Origin: an uncultured Prevotellaceae bacterium | GTDB lineage: Bacteria > Bacteroidota > Bacteroidia > Bacteroidales > Bacteroidaceae | DNA: 64,000 nucleotides | Direction of reading: 5' to 3' | NCBI GenBank assembly: GCA_902789415.1 | Contig: CADAOD010000018.1 | Span: 1-64,000 of the forward strand | Shown here: one piece after another, positions 18,691-26,241 of the stretch | How positions within the stretch are numbered: the first letter of the stretch is position 1 | How the letters are laid out: every line of letters starts with the position of its first letter | Notes under the pieces: model-generated | The model's database searches: none | What the model saw: the letters and a program-made list of their open reading frames with translations, nothing else | What the model was told of the DNA's origin: nothing | Program-made: the position numbers and the translations under genes

Positions 18691-18733
18691 CAAAGTTACG
18701 CATTTTTCCCCACTCTACACCACAATTCCCCAC
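18691..18733 (-). promoter_or_regulatory. mraZ/dcw promoter with probable MraZ operator
   Basis: On the minus strand TAACTTTG (18698-18691) is the -7 box, 28 nt before the mraZ ATG. Upstream are three direct repeats, TGGG (18732-18729), TGGT (18722-18719) and TGGG (18712-18709), each exactly 10 bp apart. The middle one falls where the -33 element should be. Known MraZ sites in E. coli (TGGG-type) and mollicutes are also direct repeats at about 10-bp period. Confidence 0.75.
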
Positions 18734-18844
18734 TTTTTTTCAAATTTAACCTTTTTTTGTTGATTTTCCCCCCTCTTGTGTCCTAAATACATTTAAAAAC
18801 TAAGTTTTTTCTTCATTTTTTGCTCATTATTCAAAGAAATGTGC

Positions 18845-18852
18845 TATTTTTG
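18845..18852 (+). promoter_or_regulatory. Promoter of the glycine-lipid acyltransferase pair
   Basis: TATTTTTG at 18845-18852 matches TAnnTTTG, with TTTG at 18819-18822 (22-nt spacer). Initiation near 18858 leaves a leader of about 9 nt before ATG 18867. Confidence 0.6.
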
Positions 18853-18866
18853 CAACTTGTAAGTAA

Positions 18867-19700
18867 ATGGGAGAAATGACAACCGTAACAGAGCGTACGA
18901 TAGACATAGAAAAAATCCTTCAGGGGAAGATGGGCGCAAAGGCTAAGTTTGTGCCCGGTTTCTTGGTAAGTTGGCTTAAGAAAATAGCCCACCAGGATCA
19001 GGTAAACGCTTTTCTGTGGGAGAGTAAGGATAAGGTTGGCGTAGAGTGGTTAGAGGAATGTGTAAAATACCTCGACATGACGCTGAACATCGTTGGTAAG
19101 GAGAATCTGCCCGATCCAAACGATGGCAAATTATATACTTTTGTAAGTAATCACCCGTTGGGTGGCGAAGATGGTGTAGCACTCGGTGCTATTATTGGTC
19201 GTTTTTATGAGGGACGATTCCGTTATCTGGTAAACGATCTGCTGATGAATCTGCCAGGTTTGGCACCACTCTGCATCCCTATCAATAAAACGGGTAGCCA
19301 GAGTCGTAACTTTCCTGCAATGGTTGAGGCTGGTTTCAAGAGCGATAACCATATGCTGATGTTCCCTGCGGGCATCTGTTCTCGTAAGAAGAATGGCGTG
19401 ATTCGGGATATTCCTTGGAAAAAGACCTTCATTTCGAAAAGTGTGGAGTATCAGCGCGATGTGGTGCCCATCCACTTTAGCGGCGAGAACAGCAAGTTCT
19501 TTTATCGCTTGGCAAACTTCAGCGATAAGCATCTGCCTTTTAACTTGGCTATGCTGTTTTTGGTCGATGAAATGTACAAAAATGTGCATAAGACCTTCGA
19601 AATTAAGATTGGTAAGCCTATCCCCTGGCAGACGTTTGACAAGTCGAAATCGTCGATGGAATGGGCAGAATTTGTAAGAGAGCAAGTCTATAAACTATAA
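18867..19700 (+). CDS. glsA: Lysophospholipid-type O-acyltransferase, probable glycine lipid synthesis protein GlsA
   Basis: PlsC-like acyltransferase of 277 residues. The catalytic NHxxxxD motif is in FVSNHPLGGEDGVALG, and PLCIPINKTGSQSRNFPAM, MFPAGICSRKKNGVI and WKKTFISKSVEYQRDVVPIH match the further acyltransferase blocks. In Bacteroides thetaiotaomicron a gene of this type pairs with an N-acyltransferase to make glycine lipids: GlsB N-acylates glycine and GlsA adds a second acyl chain. The same two types are adjacent here, 18 nt apart, which is the main argument. A second ATG at 18876 is also possible. A general phospholipid acyltransferase cannot be excluded. Confidence 0.8.
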   Translation: MGEMTTVTERTIDIEKILQGKMGAKAKFVPGFLVSWLKKIAHQDQVNAFLWESKDKVGVEWLEECVKYLDMTLNIVGKENLPDPNDGKLYTFVSNHPLGGEDGVALGAIIGRFYEGRFRYLVNDLLMNLPGLAPLCIPINKTGSQSRNFPAMVEAGFKSDNHMLMFPAGICSRKKNGVIRDIPWKKTFISKSVEYQRDVVPIHFSGENSKFFYRLANFSDKHLPFNLAMLFLVDEMYKNVHKTFEIKIGKPIPWQTFDKSKSSMEWAEFVREQVYKL

Positions 19701-19718
19701 ACTTTTAAGTAGAGAGAA

Positions 19719-20708
19719 ATGGAACAGGAAATTATCCAGCCAATTGCCAAAGAGGTACTCAAGAGTGAACTCACTCCAGATCGTCAGCTGCGTATGACGA
19801 ACAAGAGTCATAATGAAATTTATATCATTACGGCTCACAACGCGCCCAATGTTATGAAAGAGATTGGACGATTGCGTGAGATCGCATTTCGTGAAGCTGG
19901 CGGAGGTACTGGCAAATCGATGGATATCGATGAATTTGATACTTGTGACAACTGCTACAAGCAGCTAATCGTGTGGAACCCTGAGGCTGAGGAGATTATC
20001 GGTGGCTACCGTTATCTGCTTGGTACCGATTGGGACTATGATGAAAAGGGACAGCCCATCCTGGCTACCAGTCATATGTTCCACTTCTCAGATAAGTTTA
20101 TAAAGGATTATGCGCCTTGGACTATCGAACTCGGACGCTCATTTGTTTCTCTCCCTTATCAGAGTTCGCGTATGGGTGCCAAGAGTTTGTTTGCGCTCGA
20201 TAATCTTTGGGATGGACTTGGAGCTCTTACAGTTATCAAACCCAACGTAAAGTATTTCTTTGGCAAGATGACTATGTATCCATCGTATATCCGAAAAGGA
20301 CGCGATATGATTCTCTACTTCTTGAAGAAGCATTTTGACGACAAAGAGAAGTTGATAATACCGATGAAACCGCTTGAATTGGAGACTGATACTAAAGAGT
20401 TTGAGTCGCTTTTTGGTGGCAAATCGTTCAAGGACGACTATCGTGTGCTGAATGGCGAAATACGTAAGTTAGGTTACAATATTCCACCATTGGTTAACGC
20501 TTATATGAGCTTGTCGCCAACCATGAAGCTCTTTGGTACAGCCATCAACTACGGTTTTGGCGATGTGGAGGAGACGGGTATCTTGATTGCAGTTGACGAA
20601 ATCCTTGAGGAGAAGCGTGTGCGCCATATCGACTCGTTTATCAAGGAACATCCTGAGGCACTGAAGATTACCAGTGGTGCAAATAATGTTATTTATAAGG
20701 AAAAGTAA
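19719..20708 (+). CDS. glsB: GNAT-fold N-acyltransferase, probable glycine lipid synthesis protein GlsB
   Basis: 329 residues of the hemolysin/OlsB-like GNAT group that transfers 3-hydroxyacyl chains from ACP to an amino acid. Visible blocks are IGRLREIAFREAGGGTGKSM, EEIIGGYRYLLGT, ELGRSFVSLPYQ and NVKYFFGKMTMYPSYI. OlsB makes lyso-ornithine lipid in proteobacteria; the Bacteroides homologue GlsB makes N-acylglycine. The upstream O-acyltransferase partner supports the glycine-lipid role. No separate promoter is visible between the two genes. The substrate amino acid is inferred from related organisms, not from the sequence. Confidence 0.82.
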   Translation: MEQEIIQPIAKEVLKSELTPDRQLRMTNKSHNEIYIITAHNAPNVMKEIGRLREIAFREAGGGTGKSMDIDEFDTCDNCYKQLIVWNPEAEEIIGGYRYLLGTDWDYDEKGQPILATSHMFHFSDKFIKDYAPWTIELGRSFVSLPYQSSRMGAKSLFALDNLWDGLGALTVIKPNVKYFFGKMTMYPSYIRKGRDMILYFLKKHFDDKEKLIIPMKPLELETDTKEFESLFGGKSFKDDYRVLNGEIRKLGYNIPPLVNAYMSLSPTMKLFGTAINYGFGDVEETGILIAVDEILEEKRVRHIDSFIKEHPEALKITSGANNVIYKEK

Positions 20709-20769
20709 GTTAAAAAAGATTTAACCTAAAGATAACGTACTGTTTTATCTTACTTTAAGAAATTCGTCG

Positions 20770-20777
20770 TACCTTTG
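20770..20777 (+). promoter_or_regulatory. Promoter of the CPBP-like membrane protein
   Basis: TACCTTTG at 20770-20777 lies 27 nt before ATG 20805. No exact TTTG at -33; TTTTA is present near the right distance. Confidence 0.55.
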
Positions 20778-20804
20778 CACTCGGAAAGAAAAAGTGTAAA
20801 GACG

Positions 20805-21593
20805 ATGAAGAAGGCTATGATGTATCTACTGCTAGCATTGGGCATCACATTGTTTGTGATGTTCGTTGGTGGTGCTATCTGTGGATTTGTTTTAGGTTTC
20901 ATCGGAGCATCTAAAGTAATCGAGGCTGGTGATATGTCTTCTATGACTTATATGGCGTGTCTTGGTTCTGCTTTAGCGCTGATACTTTGTCTGATTCTTA
21001 ATTGCGTATTCCTTAAGAATAATTTTGCCAGTTATACCATTGGTCGTATTCCTAAGCCCATCCGTTGGAAGGTTTTTTTAGGTATGATTATTTCGATGGC
21101 TGGTATGGCGGTATTCTTTGCTGCGATGAATGATGTAGCAATCGAGAGGGGTTGGCGCGATGAATTCATGATTGAGTCGTATGCTTGGATGCAGCACCAT
21201 CCTGTATTCTCTATACTGGTAATAGCTGTTGTTGAGGCTACTGCCGATCTGATTATCTATGGTGCCGTGATTCGCGAAATCTTAGAGTGGAAACATCGCC
21301 CTCAAGTCGTAATTTTGGTTTACGGCTTGATTATGGCTCTTATAAGTATGCTTGATGGCAACTTCATGTTGATGATTGTCTCCATGATGATGGCCCAACT
21401 CCAGGCGTTGGTTTATGAGTATACCCGTAGTGTGATACCTATTATTATAGGTGATGTGGCTTTTTGGGTGGTTACATTATGCCTGATAGGTATTCCTTCA
21501 AGCGGATGGTGGCTCTTGATTGGTATAATCTTGGTTCTACCAGGTTTGTATCTGGCTGTTCATCCGATGGAACCTTACAAACCTATCGATTAA
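20805..21593 (+). CDS. CPBP/Abi-like multispanning membrane protein lacking catalytic motifs
   Basis: 262 residues with about seven or eight hydrophobic segments. The arrangement resembles CPBP intramembrane proteases (Rce1-like). The first motif, normally EExxxR, reads ADLIIYGAVIREIL, so both glutamates and the arginine are replaced. The later histidine motifs are also replaced (for example IPIIIGDVAFWV). If related, it is an inactive member, perhaps a binding or scaffold protein. ATG 20805 (MKKAMMYLLLALG) follows the promoter; the longer frame has no start in a sensible place. Convergent with the response regulator gene, 14 bp apart. Function unknown. Confidence 0.6.
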   Translation: MKKAMMYLLLALGITLFVMFVGGAICGFVLGFIGASKVIEAGDMSSMTYMACLGSALALILCLILNCVFLKNNFASYTIGRIPKPIRWKVFLGMIISMAGMAVFFAAMNDVAIERGWRDEFMIESYAWMQHHPVFSILVIAVVEATADLIIYGAVIREILEWKHRPQVVILVYGLIMALISMLDGNFMLMIVSMMMAQLQALVYEYTRSVIPIIIGDVAFWVVTLCLIGIPSSGWWLLIGIILVLPGLYLAVHPMEPYKPID

Positions 21594-21607
21594 ACCTTTG
21601 CTTGCGC

Positions 21608-22309
21608 TTACGCGTTGACTAATAACTGGAGTCCGATGCCTCTAACTGTTTTCAACGTAATCTTTGGCTCGTCGGCCAATACCTTTCTGAGCTTATTGAC
21701 GAATACATCGAGCGAACGACTGGCGAAGTAATCGTCCTCTGTGTTCCAGAATCGGCTCAGGATGGCCTCTCTGCGTACGACGTTATTCTTGTTCTCGGCC
21801 AGCAGCTGCAGTATCTGAGCCTCTCGCTGGGTGATGGTCTGTGCCTCGCCTGTTTCGTCGTTGCGAAGAGTGGCGTGATTGGCATCCAACGTGAATTTGC
21901 CCAGTTTGTAGTGGCTTGTTTCGTTCTGAGTCTTGGCGCCACCACGCATCTTCATAAGCGCTTGGATATGAGCGTCTAACTCCTCTGGTACGAAGGGCTT
22001 CTTTACATAGTTATTGATGCCTAAGCGATAACCGGCCTTTACATCGTTGGGCGAAGTGAGGGCCGATGTAAAGATAATAATCACGTTGCCATCCGTCTCA
22101 CGGATGCGCTCCACCATCTCGAATCCGTTCATCACGGGCATGTCGATATCTGATATAATCACGTCGGGATGTGTTTCCTCCCAAACTTTCACACCTTCTT
22201 TACCATTCTTGGCGGTAATTACTTCGTAGCCACCAATAATGTCTTCCAGACCTGTCTTCTCGATGTAAGCGAGTGATTCGTCGTCTTCAACTAACAATAA
22301 CTTGATCAT
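21608..22309 (-). CDS. OmpR-family response regulator, RprY-like
   Basis: 233 residues. The N-terminal receiver domain has acidic residues in LLLVEDDESL, the phospho-acceptor D54 in IISDIDMPVMNGF, and the conserved lysine in NNYVKKPFVPEEL. A C-terminal winged-helix DNA-binding domain follows (ITQREAQILQLLAENKNNVV through VNKLRKVLADEPKI). It overlaps the sensor kinase gene by 4 nt (ATGA), so the pair is coupled. Overall layout and sequence resemble RprY of Bacteroides fragilis; that name is from memory and unverified. Targets cannot be read from this window. Confidence 0.93.
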   Translation of the reverse strand: MIKLLLVEDDESLAYIEKTGLEDIIGGYEVITAKNGKEGVKVWEETHPDVIISDIDMPVMNGFEMVERIRETDGNVIIIFTSALTSPNDVKAGYRLGINNYVKKPFVPEELDAHIQALMKMRGGAKTQNETSHYKLGKFTLDANHATLRNDETGEAQTITQREAQILQLLAENKNNVVRREAILSRFWNTEDDYFASRSLDVFVNKLRKVLADEPKITLKTVRGIGLQLLVNA

Positions 22310-23601
22310 ACGTTCTTTGGGATATAAAGTGTAAACTCTGAAAATTTGTCTTTCTCACTTGATACCGTCACCTTGCCGCCATGGGCTTGCATAACCTGAT
22401 CGACATAGTTCAGACCTAAGCCGAATCCGGATACACCGCCTTTGCGGTTCTTTTCGTGGATGGCAGCACGACCGAACTTGTCGAAGATAATCTGCTGCTC
22501 TTCCTTGGTGATGCCTATACCATTATCGCGTACCTTTAAGAGTACATTTTTGTCGGTATCTATCGATGAAATCTTGATTTTTATTTCGTCCTTCGAGTAT
22601 TTAATGGCGTTATCCAGCAGGTTGGCAATAGCCTCTGTAAGGTATTGCTCATCGGCCAGCACATTCCTTATTTTCAGGTCGGTGATAATCTCGAGAGGCT
22701 TGTCGGCTTTGGCCTTTGCTTTCTCGATTAAATCGGCAATTATTGGTTCTATATCAATGTCCCACTTGTTTAGAATCAGCTTTTTGTTCTCTAGCTTTGA
22801 GATGGTGAGTAGCTTGTTGACGAGGGCCAACAGGTGCTCTGCCTCTTCTTCTATGATGGTATAGTACTTTTCTTTAATCTGTGGCTTGTCGTCAACCTTA
22901 CCGCTATGCAGGAAGTGTGCACCCATAATTATCGATGAAAGCGGCGATTTCATGTCGTGAACCATCGCGTACGAGAAGTCGTTACGCAACTCGGCCATCT
23001 GCTCCTGCTCGGTAATAAACTTCAACAGCTGCACAATAATGATTGCAAAGAAACCAAGAATAAAGGCACTTAACAAGAAGAGTGGACTCAGTTTCTGGGC
23101 CAATTCTGGGTAGGGGTTGTTAAGTGCTAACTGTATGGCTCGTGATTGGTCGCGGCGAATGCTGATGGGTTGTGTTACCAGCGACCACGATGTGTTGTAA
23201 TCGTTATTACGCCTGAGTACATTTCTGTTCGAATCTACCTCTAAAATGGTAAAATTACGGTTAATATCCGCTACGCTGAGCAGCGAGTCGGCATATAGAG
23301 CTACTGTATCGAGCGAAATCTCTGAATGGTATTTGCTGCTTAGTGCATCGTTCATACCTTCTACTGATGAGGCTAACGAAAGATTTCGTCGAGCATCTGA
23401 CAAGCTTAATGTATCGCCTTTAGTTACAATATCTGCGCGGGTATAACTCTCGTAGAACATAGCCCAGGTAAGCTGATGACCAGCACGTTCCGTTAGGTCT
23501 TTGGTTACGGAGCGATAGGTCATCCACATATACAGCGCTAGCAGTAGCAAAACTGCTACTGCACTCACTATCGACACGTATTTATACCTGTTTTTATGCA
23601 T
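22306..23601 (-). CDS. Sensor histidine kinase, RprX-like
   Basis: 431 residues from MHKNRYKYVSIVSAVAVLLL. There is a first membrane helix near 8-27, an extracytoplasmic sensing region to about residue 170, and a second helix (LFLLSAFILGFFAIIIVQLL). The HisKA domain has H215 in YAMVHDMKSPLSSII. The ATPase domain has the N box IANLLDNAIKYS, the G1 box KVRDNGIGI and the G2 segment GGVSGFGLGLNYV. ATG 23601 was chosen because the promoter box lies 9 nt upstream; an in-frame start at 23640 would precede the promoter. It forms a bicistron with the response regulator. Confidence 0.93.
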   Translation of the reverse strand: MHKNRYKYVSIVSAVAVLLLLALYMWMTYRSVTKDLTERAGHQLTWAMFYESYTRADIVTKGDTLSLSDARRNLSLASSVEGMNDALSSKYHSEISLDTVALYADSLLSVADINRNFTILEVDSNRNVLRRNNDYNTSWSLVTQPISIRRDQSRAIQLALNNPYPELAQKLSPLFLLSAFILGFFAIIIVQLLKFITEQEQMAELRNDFSYAMVHDMKSPLSSIIMGAHFLHSGKVDDKPQIKEKYYTIIEEEAEHLLALVNKLLTISKLENKKLILNKWDIDIEPIIADLIEKAKAKADKPLEIITDLKIRNVLADEQYLTEAIANLLDNAIKYSKDEIKIKISSIDTDKNVLLKVRDNGIGITKEEQQIIFDKFGRAAIHEKNRKGGVSGFGLGLNYVDQVMQAHGGKVTVSSEKDKFSEFTLYIPKNV

Positions 23602-23610
23602 AACCGCCTG

Positions 23611-23641
23611 CAAAGATAGTGTAAATCGGGATAAATACAAA
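23611..23641 (-). promoter_or_regulatory. Promoter of the two-component pair
   Basis: On the minus strand TTTG (23641-23638), a 19-nt spacer, then TATCTTTG (23618-23611). Only 9 nt separate the box from ATG 23601, implying an almost leaderless mRNA. Confidence 0.75.
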
Positions 23642-23760
23642 ATAAATTAGTATATATTTCGGGAATCGGATTATAAAAGAATGTTAAACTTTTGTGCTGT
23701 TATGCAATGTTTCTGTCTTTTCTGCATTATTTAATCAGTTACAAATAAAAACCTATCGTT

Positions 23761-24201
23761 ATGAAGAAGAGTTGTTTTTTGCAGGTTCTTGCTGTTATGC
23801 TGCTAACCATCATTATGGTTGGTTGTTCGAGTGATGAGTTTGAGGGGGAGGGCCTCTTTGGCAGATGGCAATTGCTTGAGGTTCAGGATGGGCCTGGATC
23901 ACTAAGTGATAATGGACAGGCGTGGAAAAAGGATATTCCCAAAGATTATACGATTGAGATTAAAGGAGATGGAACCATTCTGTTCCCAGAGGATGAGGAA
24001 AGCGCATCAACTCCGAGTACACCAATCAAGTTGTCTCTTGTGCCTGCCGAAGAAGCTACTTATTCTAACTATCCTGTTCTTAAGATTGATGAAGTGCCGT
24101 TCGGTTATGAAGTTTCAAGTACTCGACTAAAACTTCACTATTATGGCGTCTATACCTGCGATCATGTGCCAGCTACATTTATACTTAAACGTATAAAATA
24201 A
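23761..24201 (+). CDS. Small lipoprotein, lipocalin-like
   Basis: 146 residues. A lipoprotein signal peptide ends in the lipobox VGC (FLQVLAVMLLTIIMVGCSSD), predicting an outer-membrane or periplasmic lipid-anchored protein. The mature part opens with FGRWQLLEVQDGPGS, matching the G-x-W-x-L start of lipocalin-like domains, and is rich in short beta segments (TIEIKGDGTILFP, RLKLHYYGVYTC). It is a paralogue of the protein at 25816-26241: same size, same GxWQL start, same C-terminal LxLHxYG pattern. Function unknown. The palindromic element begins 6 nt after its stop. Confidence 0.75.
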   Translation: MKKSCFLQVLAVMLLTIIMVGCSSDEFEGEGLFGRWQLLEVQDGPGSLSDNGQAWKKDIPKDYTIEIKGDGTILFPEDEESASTPSTPIKLSLVPAEEATYSNYPVLKIDEVPFGYEVSSTRLKLHYYGVYTCDHVPATFILKRIK

Positions 24202-24207
24202 TTGCAA

Positions 24208-24706
24208 ATTGCCTACATGCCTACATGATTTTTGTATAAATCATTAATATACAACACTTTGCATGATTTTAAGCCTACATAAAGCCCCACAAAAGCCTAC
24301 ATGTAGCCTACGTGAAAGCCGCGAAAAGTAGCTTTTCGATGTATAAAAAGTAACTTCTTAAGGCACAAGAAGTGGCTTATTGCTGTGCAAGAAGTTACTT
24401 TTCGGCGCACTTGTAATGTTTAGTATTAAAGGTGGTTGTAAAATTCTCTAGAGAATTATTGGCTAAGTGCCGTACTAAAAATTGCTACCTCCCTAGCAAA
24501 GCTCTAAATTCTCTAGAGAATTTTTCTGCGAGTACTAAGATAAAAGTTTGCTACAAAAACAGAAAATGCCGTTTGTCTTCCTGATAAACAGCAAAAATAT
24601 GTAGGCAGCATGTAGGCTTTTGTGGGGCTTTATGTAGGCTTAGACAACACGAAAACGCCCAAAAACACAGTTGTTTTGAGCAATTTTATGTAGGCATGTA
24701 GGCAAT
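24208..24706. repeat. Palindromic element built from ATGTAGGC octamers
   Basis: A 19-nt perfect terminal inverted repeat, ATTGCCTACATGCCTACAT (24208-24226), matches the complement at 24688-24706. A second, inner, 33-nt perfect inverted repeat joins 24271-24303 and 24609-24641 (it contains CATAAAGCCCCACAAAAG). Between the arms lie a hairpin from AAAAGTAACTTCTT (near 24346) and its complement (near 24390), and two copies of the palindrome AATTCTCTAGAGAATT (24442-24457 and 24507-24522). There are nine exact ATGTAGGC/GCCTACAT octamers or close variants. No ORF and no obvious target-site duplication. It could be a non-autonomous mobile palindrome or a protein-binding array; neither is proven. Confidence 0.75.
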
Positions 24707-24916
24707 ATGCGAATATTTTATTCGTATTTATTTGAATGCGGCTGGAATATGGTCGCAGAAGTAGAAGCCGCCATAGTGAAGCTTTAGTGGGACGACTGTA
24801 GTCTTTGCTTATAAGTACTGGTGCTGGTATTAATTATCTGAAAGTCTTTACATATTCATAGGTATGGTATAGGTTTCTCTATATAGTCATCAAACATCCT
24901 AATCTCTCTGTCATCT
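24652..24916. repeat. Direct repeat, copy 1
   Basis: 265 bp nearly identical to 26258-26532. It begins AAAACGCCC and ends GTCATCT. Compared with copy 2 it has 3 extra bp near 24718, lacks a 13-bp segment near 24857, and carries a few substitutions. It includes the right arm of the palindromic element and the 3' end of the lipoprotein gene that is intact at copy 2. Confidence 0.9.
24856..24915 (-). pseudogene. 3' remnant of a lipoprotein gene (paralogue of 26451-27449)
   Basis: Sixty nucleotides read on the minus strand encode DDREIRMFDDYIEKPIPYL and then TGA. The intact neighbour ends DDREIRMFNDYIEKPIPYL followed by ten more residues. The 13-bp deletion in this copy removes the codons after PYL and creates the earlier stop. 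Upstream of 24915 the similarity ends abruptly, so only the tail survives. Confidence 0.8.
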
Positions 24917-25004
24917 GCACGCCTGCCAGATACCAGTCGCGATCAGTTCTGAATTCTTTTTTCACGTCTTTATAGATACACAATAATCTTTAGGTTGATG
25001 CATT

Positions 25005-25082
25005 TTAGAACTATGTTCTAAGTATTAAATGCAAAAACAAGCAAAACGTTGTATTGAGACCTTAAACTTTAACATACTTTTG
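25005..25082 (+). promoter_or_regulatory. Putative promoter and palindrome before the lipoprotein pair
   Basis: TTG at 25054-25056, 18 nt, then TACTTTTG at 25075-25082 resembles the Bacteroidetes consensus and would give a leader of about 110 nt. Upstream, TTAGAAC-tat-GTTCTAA (25005-25021) is a perfect 7+3+7 palindrome that could bind a regulator. Both are motif matches only. Confidence 0.4.
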
Positions 25083-25199
25083 TAACTAGACCGGGTGAAT
25101 AATGAAAGTTTGTTAAATAAACACCTCGCTATGCAAGATTCTTCCTATTGTTGCATTCTAAGAATAAAATAACATTCGATCATATAACAACCAAACGGT

Positions 25200-25799
25200 A
25201 TGAAACGAACTATAGAAATGATTACAATGACGCTGATAATCATAGTTGTTGCAGCGTTTGTTGGCTCAACATTAATGGGCTGTGGAGGTGACGACGATAG
25301 CATAATAGGTATCAGTAACGATGATGGTGTGCGTGGTGGCGAGGTTTACAATCAATGGGGGAAACCAGAAACAGACCCTTCCGACCCTTTGGCCTCATTC
25401 TTCCAAGAAGAACTGCATGCTCCTTATTGGGACGGCCAAGGTAACGAATATAAAACCTTTTTTGAACATGGCGATTATGACAAAGAAATATGTTTGATGA
25501 TCAATAGCCGTCAGGAGTTTCAGCAAGCCTATATGGGTAGTAAGCCGCTCCCCGATGTAGATTTTAGTAAATATACGCTACTTATCGGTCGAACCTGGGG
25601 CAATGACGGATCGTTCTCGCTTGGCGAGATCACTCTCAAAGACAAAAAATCTTATTATGAGCTGCAAACCAAGTTGCTTCACCACGTTGGTGGATTTGCA
25701 ACTCAAGCTATCATCGACATCTACTTTTGGCGTCTTTATCCCAAGCTTGAAAAGAAGAATATTGTGATGAAACGTACTGTAGAGAATGTTATGGACTAA
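25200..25799 (+). CDS. Lipoprotein of unknown function
   Basis: 199 residues. The signal peptide MIIVVAAFVGSTLMGC-type ends with lipobox LMGC followed by GGDDDS; acidic residues after the cysteine are common in surface-exposed Bacteroidetes lipoproteins. The mature region includes NSRQEFQQAYMGSKPLPD, VDFSKYTLLIGRTWGNDGSF, and a C-terminal segment, LYPKLEKKNIVMKRTVENV. The IDF/VDFSKYTLLIG pattern occurs in small Bacteroidales lipoproteins, but I recognise no named family. It precedes the lipocalin-like lipoprotein by 16 nt, so the two are probably co-transcribed. Confidence 0.65.
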   Translation: MKRTIEMITMTLIIIVVAAFVGSTLMGCGGDDDSIIGISNDDGVRGGEVYNQWGKPETDPSDPLASFFQEELHAPYWDGQGNEYKTFFEHGDYDKEICLMINSRQEFQQAYMGSKPLPDVDFSKYTLLIGRTWGNDGSFSLGEITLKDKKSYYELQTKLLHHVGGFATQAIIDIYFWRLYPKLEKKNIVMKRTVENVMD

Positions 25800-25815
25800 C
25801 CAAAAAAACAGAAAT

Positions 25816-26241
25816 ATGAAACAGACAGTTTTTTCATTAGCCATCTTGTTATTGGCTTTATGCGGATGTAGTAGCGACGATGGACTTTCGTCTGTAAAAA
25901 AGTCGGTTGTAGGTAGCTGGCAATTAGTTGAGCGGATAGACGGCTTCTATCCGTCGACCCAAAGTATGCCTGTCGAGACCAACAGCATCATGGAATTCAG
26001 AAGTGATGGCACAGTTGTTACCATTGTGGATGGCGAACAGATAAGTGAGATGCCTTATTGGCTTAAGCCAACAAATCTGGGGGATGATAGTTATTATTTG
26101 TGTTACGACCCCGATATCGATTACTCGCAAAGTACTGGAGGTACAACATTAAGAGTAGAAGGCGACAAGCTAACCATCCACTCGTATGGTTGTTTTGCAA
26201 GTACTATTTATGTTTATCGCCGCTTAAAAGTTCGCAGTTAG
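25816..26241 (+). CDS. Small lipoprotein, lipocalin-like (second paralogue)
   Basis: 141 residues from MKQTVFSLAILLLALCGC, with lipobox LCGC then SSDD. The mature protein starts VVGSWQLVERIDGFYPS, as in lipocalin-like domains, and ends DKLTIHSYGCFASTIYVYRR. It parallels the 23761-24201 protein in length, GxWQL start and final strand. ATG 25816 was chosen because it opens a clean signal peptide; an in-frame start 30 nt upstream overlaps the preceding gene. The last base of the stop codon is the first base of the 26241 hairpin. Function unknown. Confidence 0.72.
   Translation: MKQTVFSLAILLLALCGCSSDDGLSSVKKSVVGSWQLVERIDGFYPSTQSMPVETNSIMEFRSDGTVVTIVDGEQISEMPYWLKPTNLGDDSYYLCYDPDIDYSQSTGGTTLRVEGDKLTIHSYGCFASTIYVYRRLKVRS

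Larger units (their letters stand above)
24202..25199 (+). other. Non-coding 1-kb stretch between lipoprotein genes
   Basis: No credible open reading frame on either strand. In order it holds the ATGTAGGC palindromic element (24208-24706) and, partly overlapping it, copy 1 of a direct repeat (24652-24916). Next are the 3' remnant of a lipoprotein gene (24856-24915) and the upstream region of the next lipoprotein gene, with a palindrome and a promoter-like box (25005-25082). Confidence 0.8.

Noticed and set aside
24208-24706. CRISPR array
   Set aside because: The repeated unit is only 8 nt, spacing is irregular, the two halves are in opposite orientation, and no cas genes are near.
24208-24916. 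Complete insertion sequence
   Set aside because: It has inverted repeats but no transposase frame and no clear target-site duplication.
24880-24990. Short minus-strand frame containing KEFRTDRDWYLAGVQ
   Set aside because: It is about 36 codons, lacks a start, and shares its 3' part with the lipoprotein remnant in another frame. It may be chance or a fragment of a lost gene; not enough to call.
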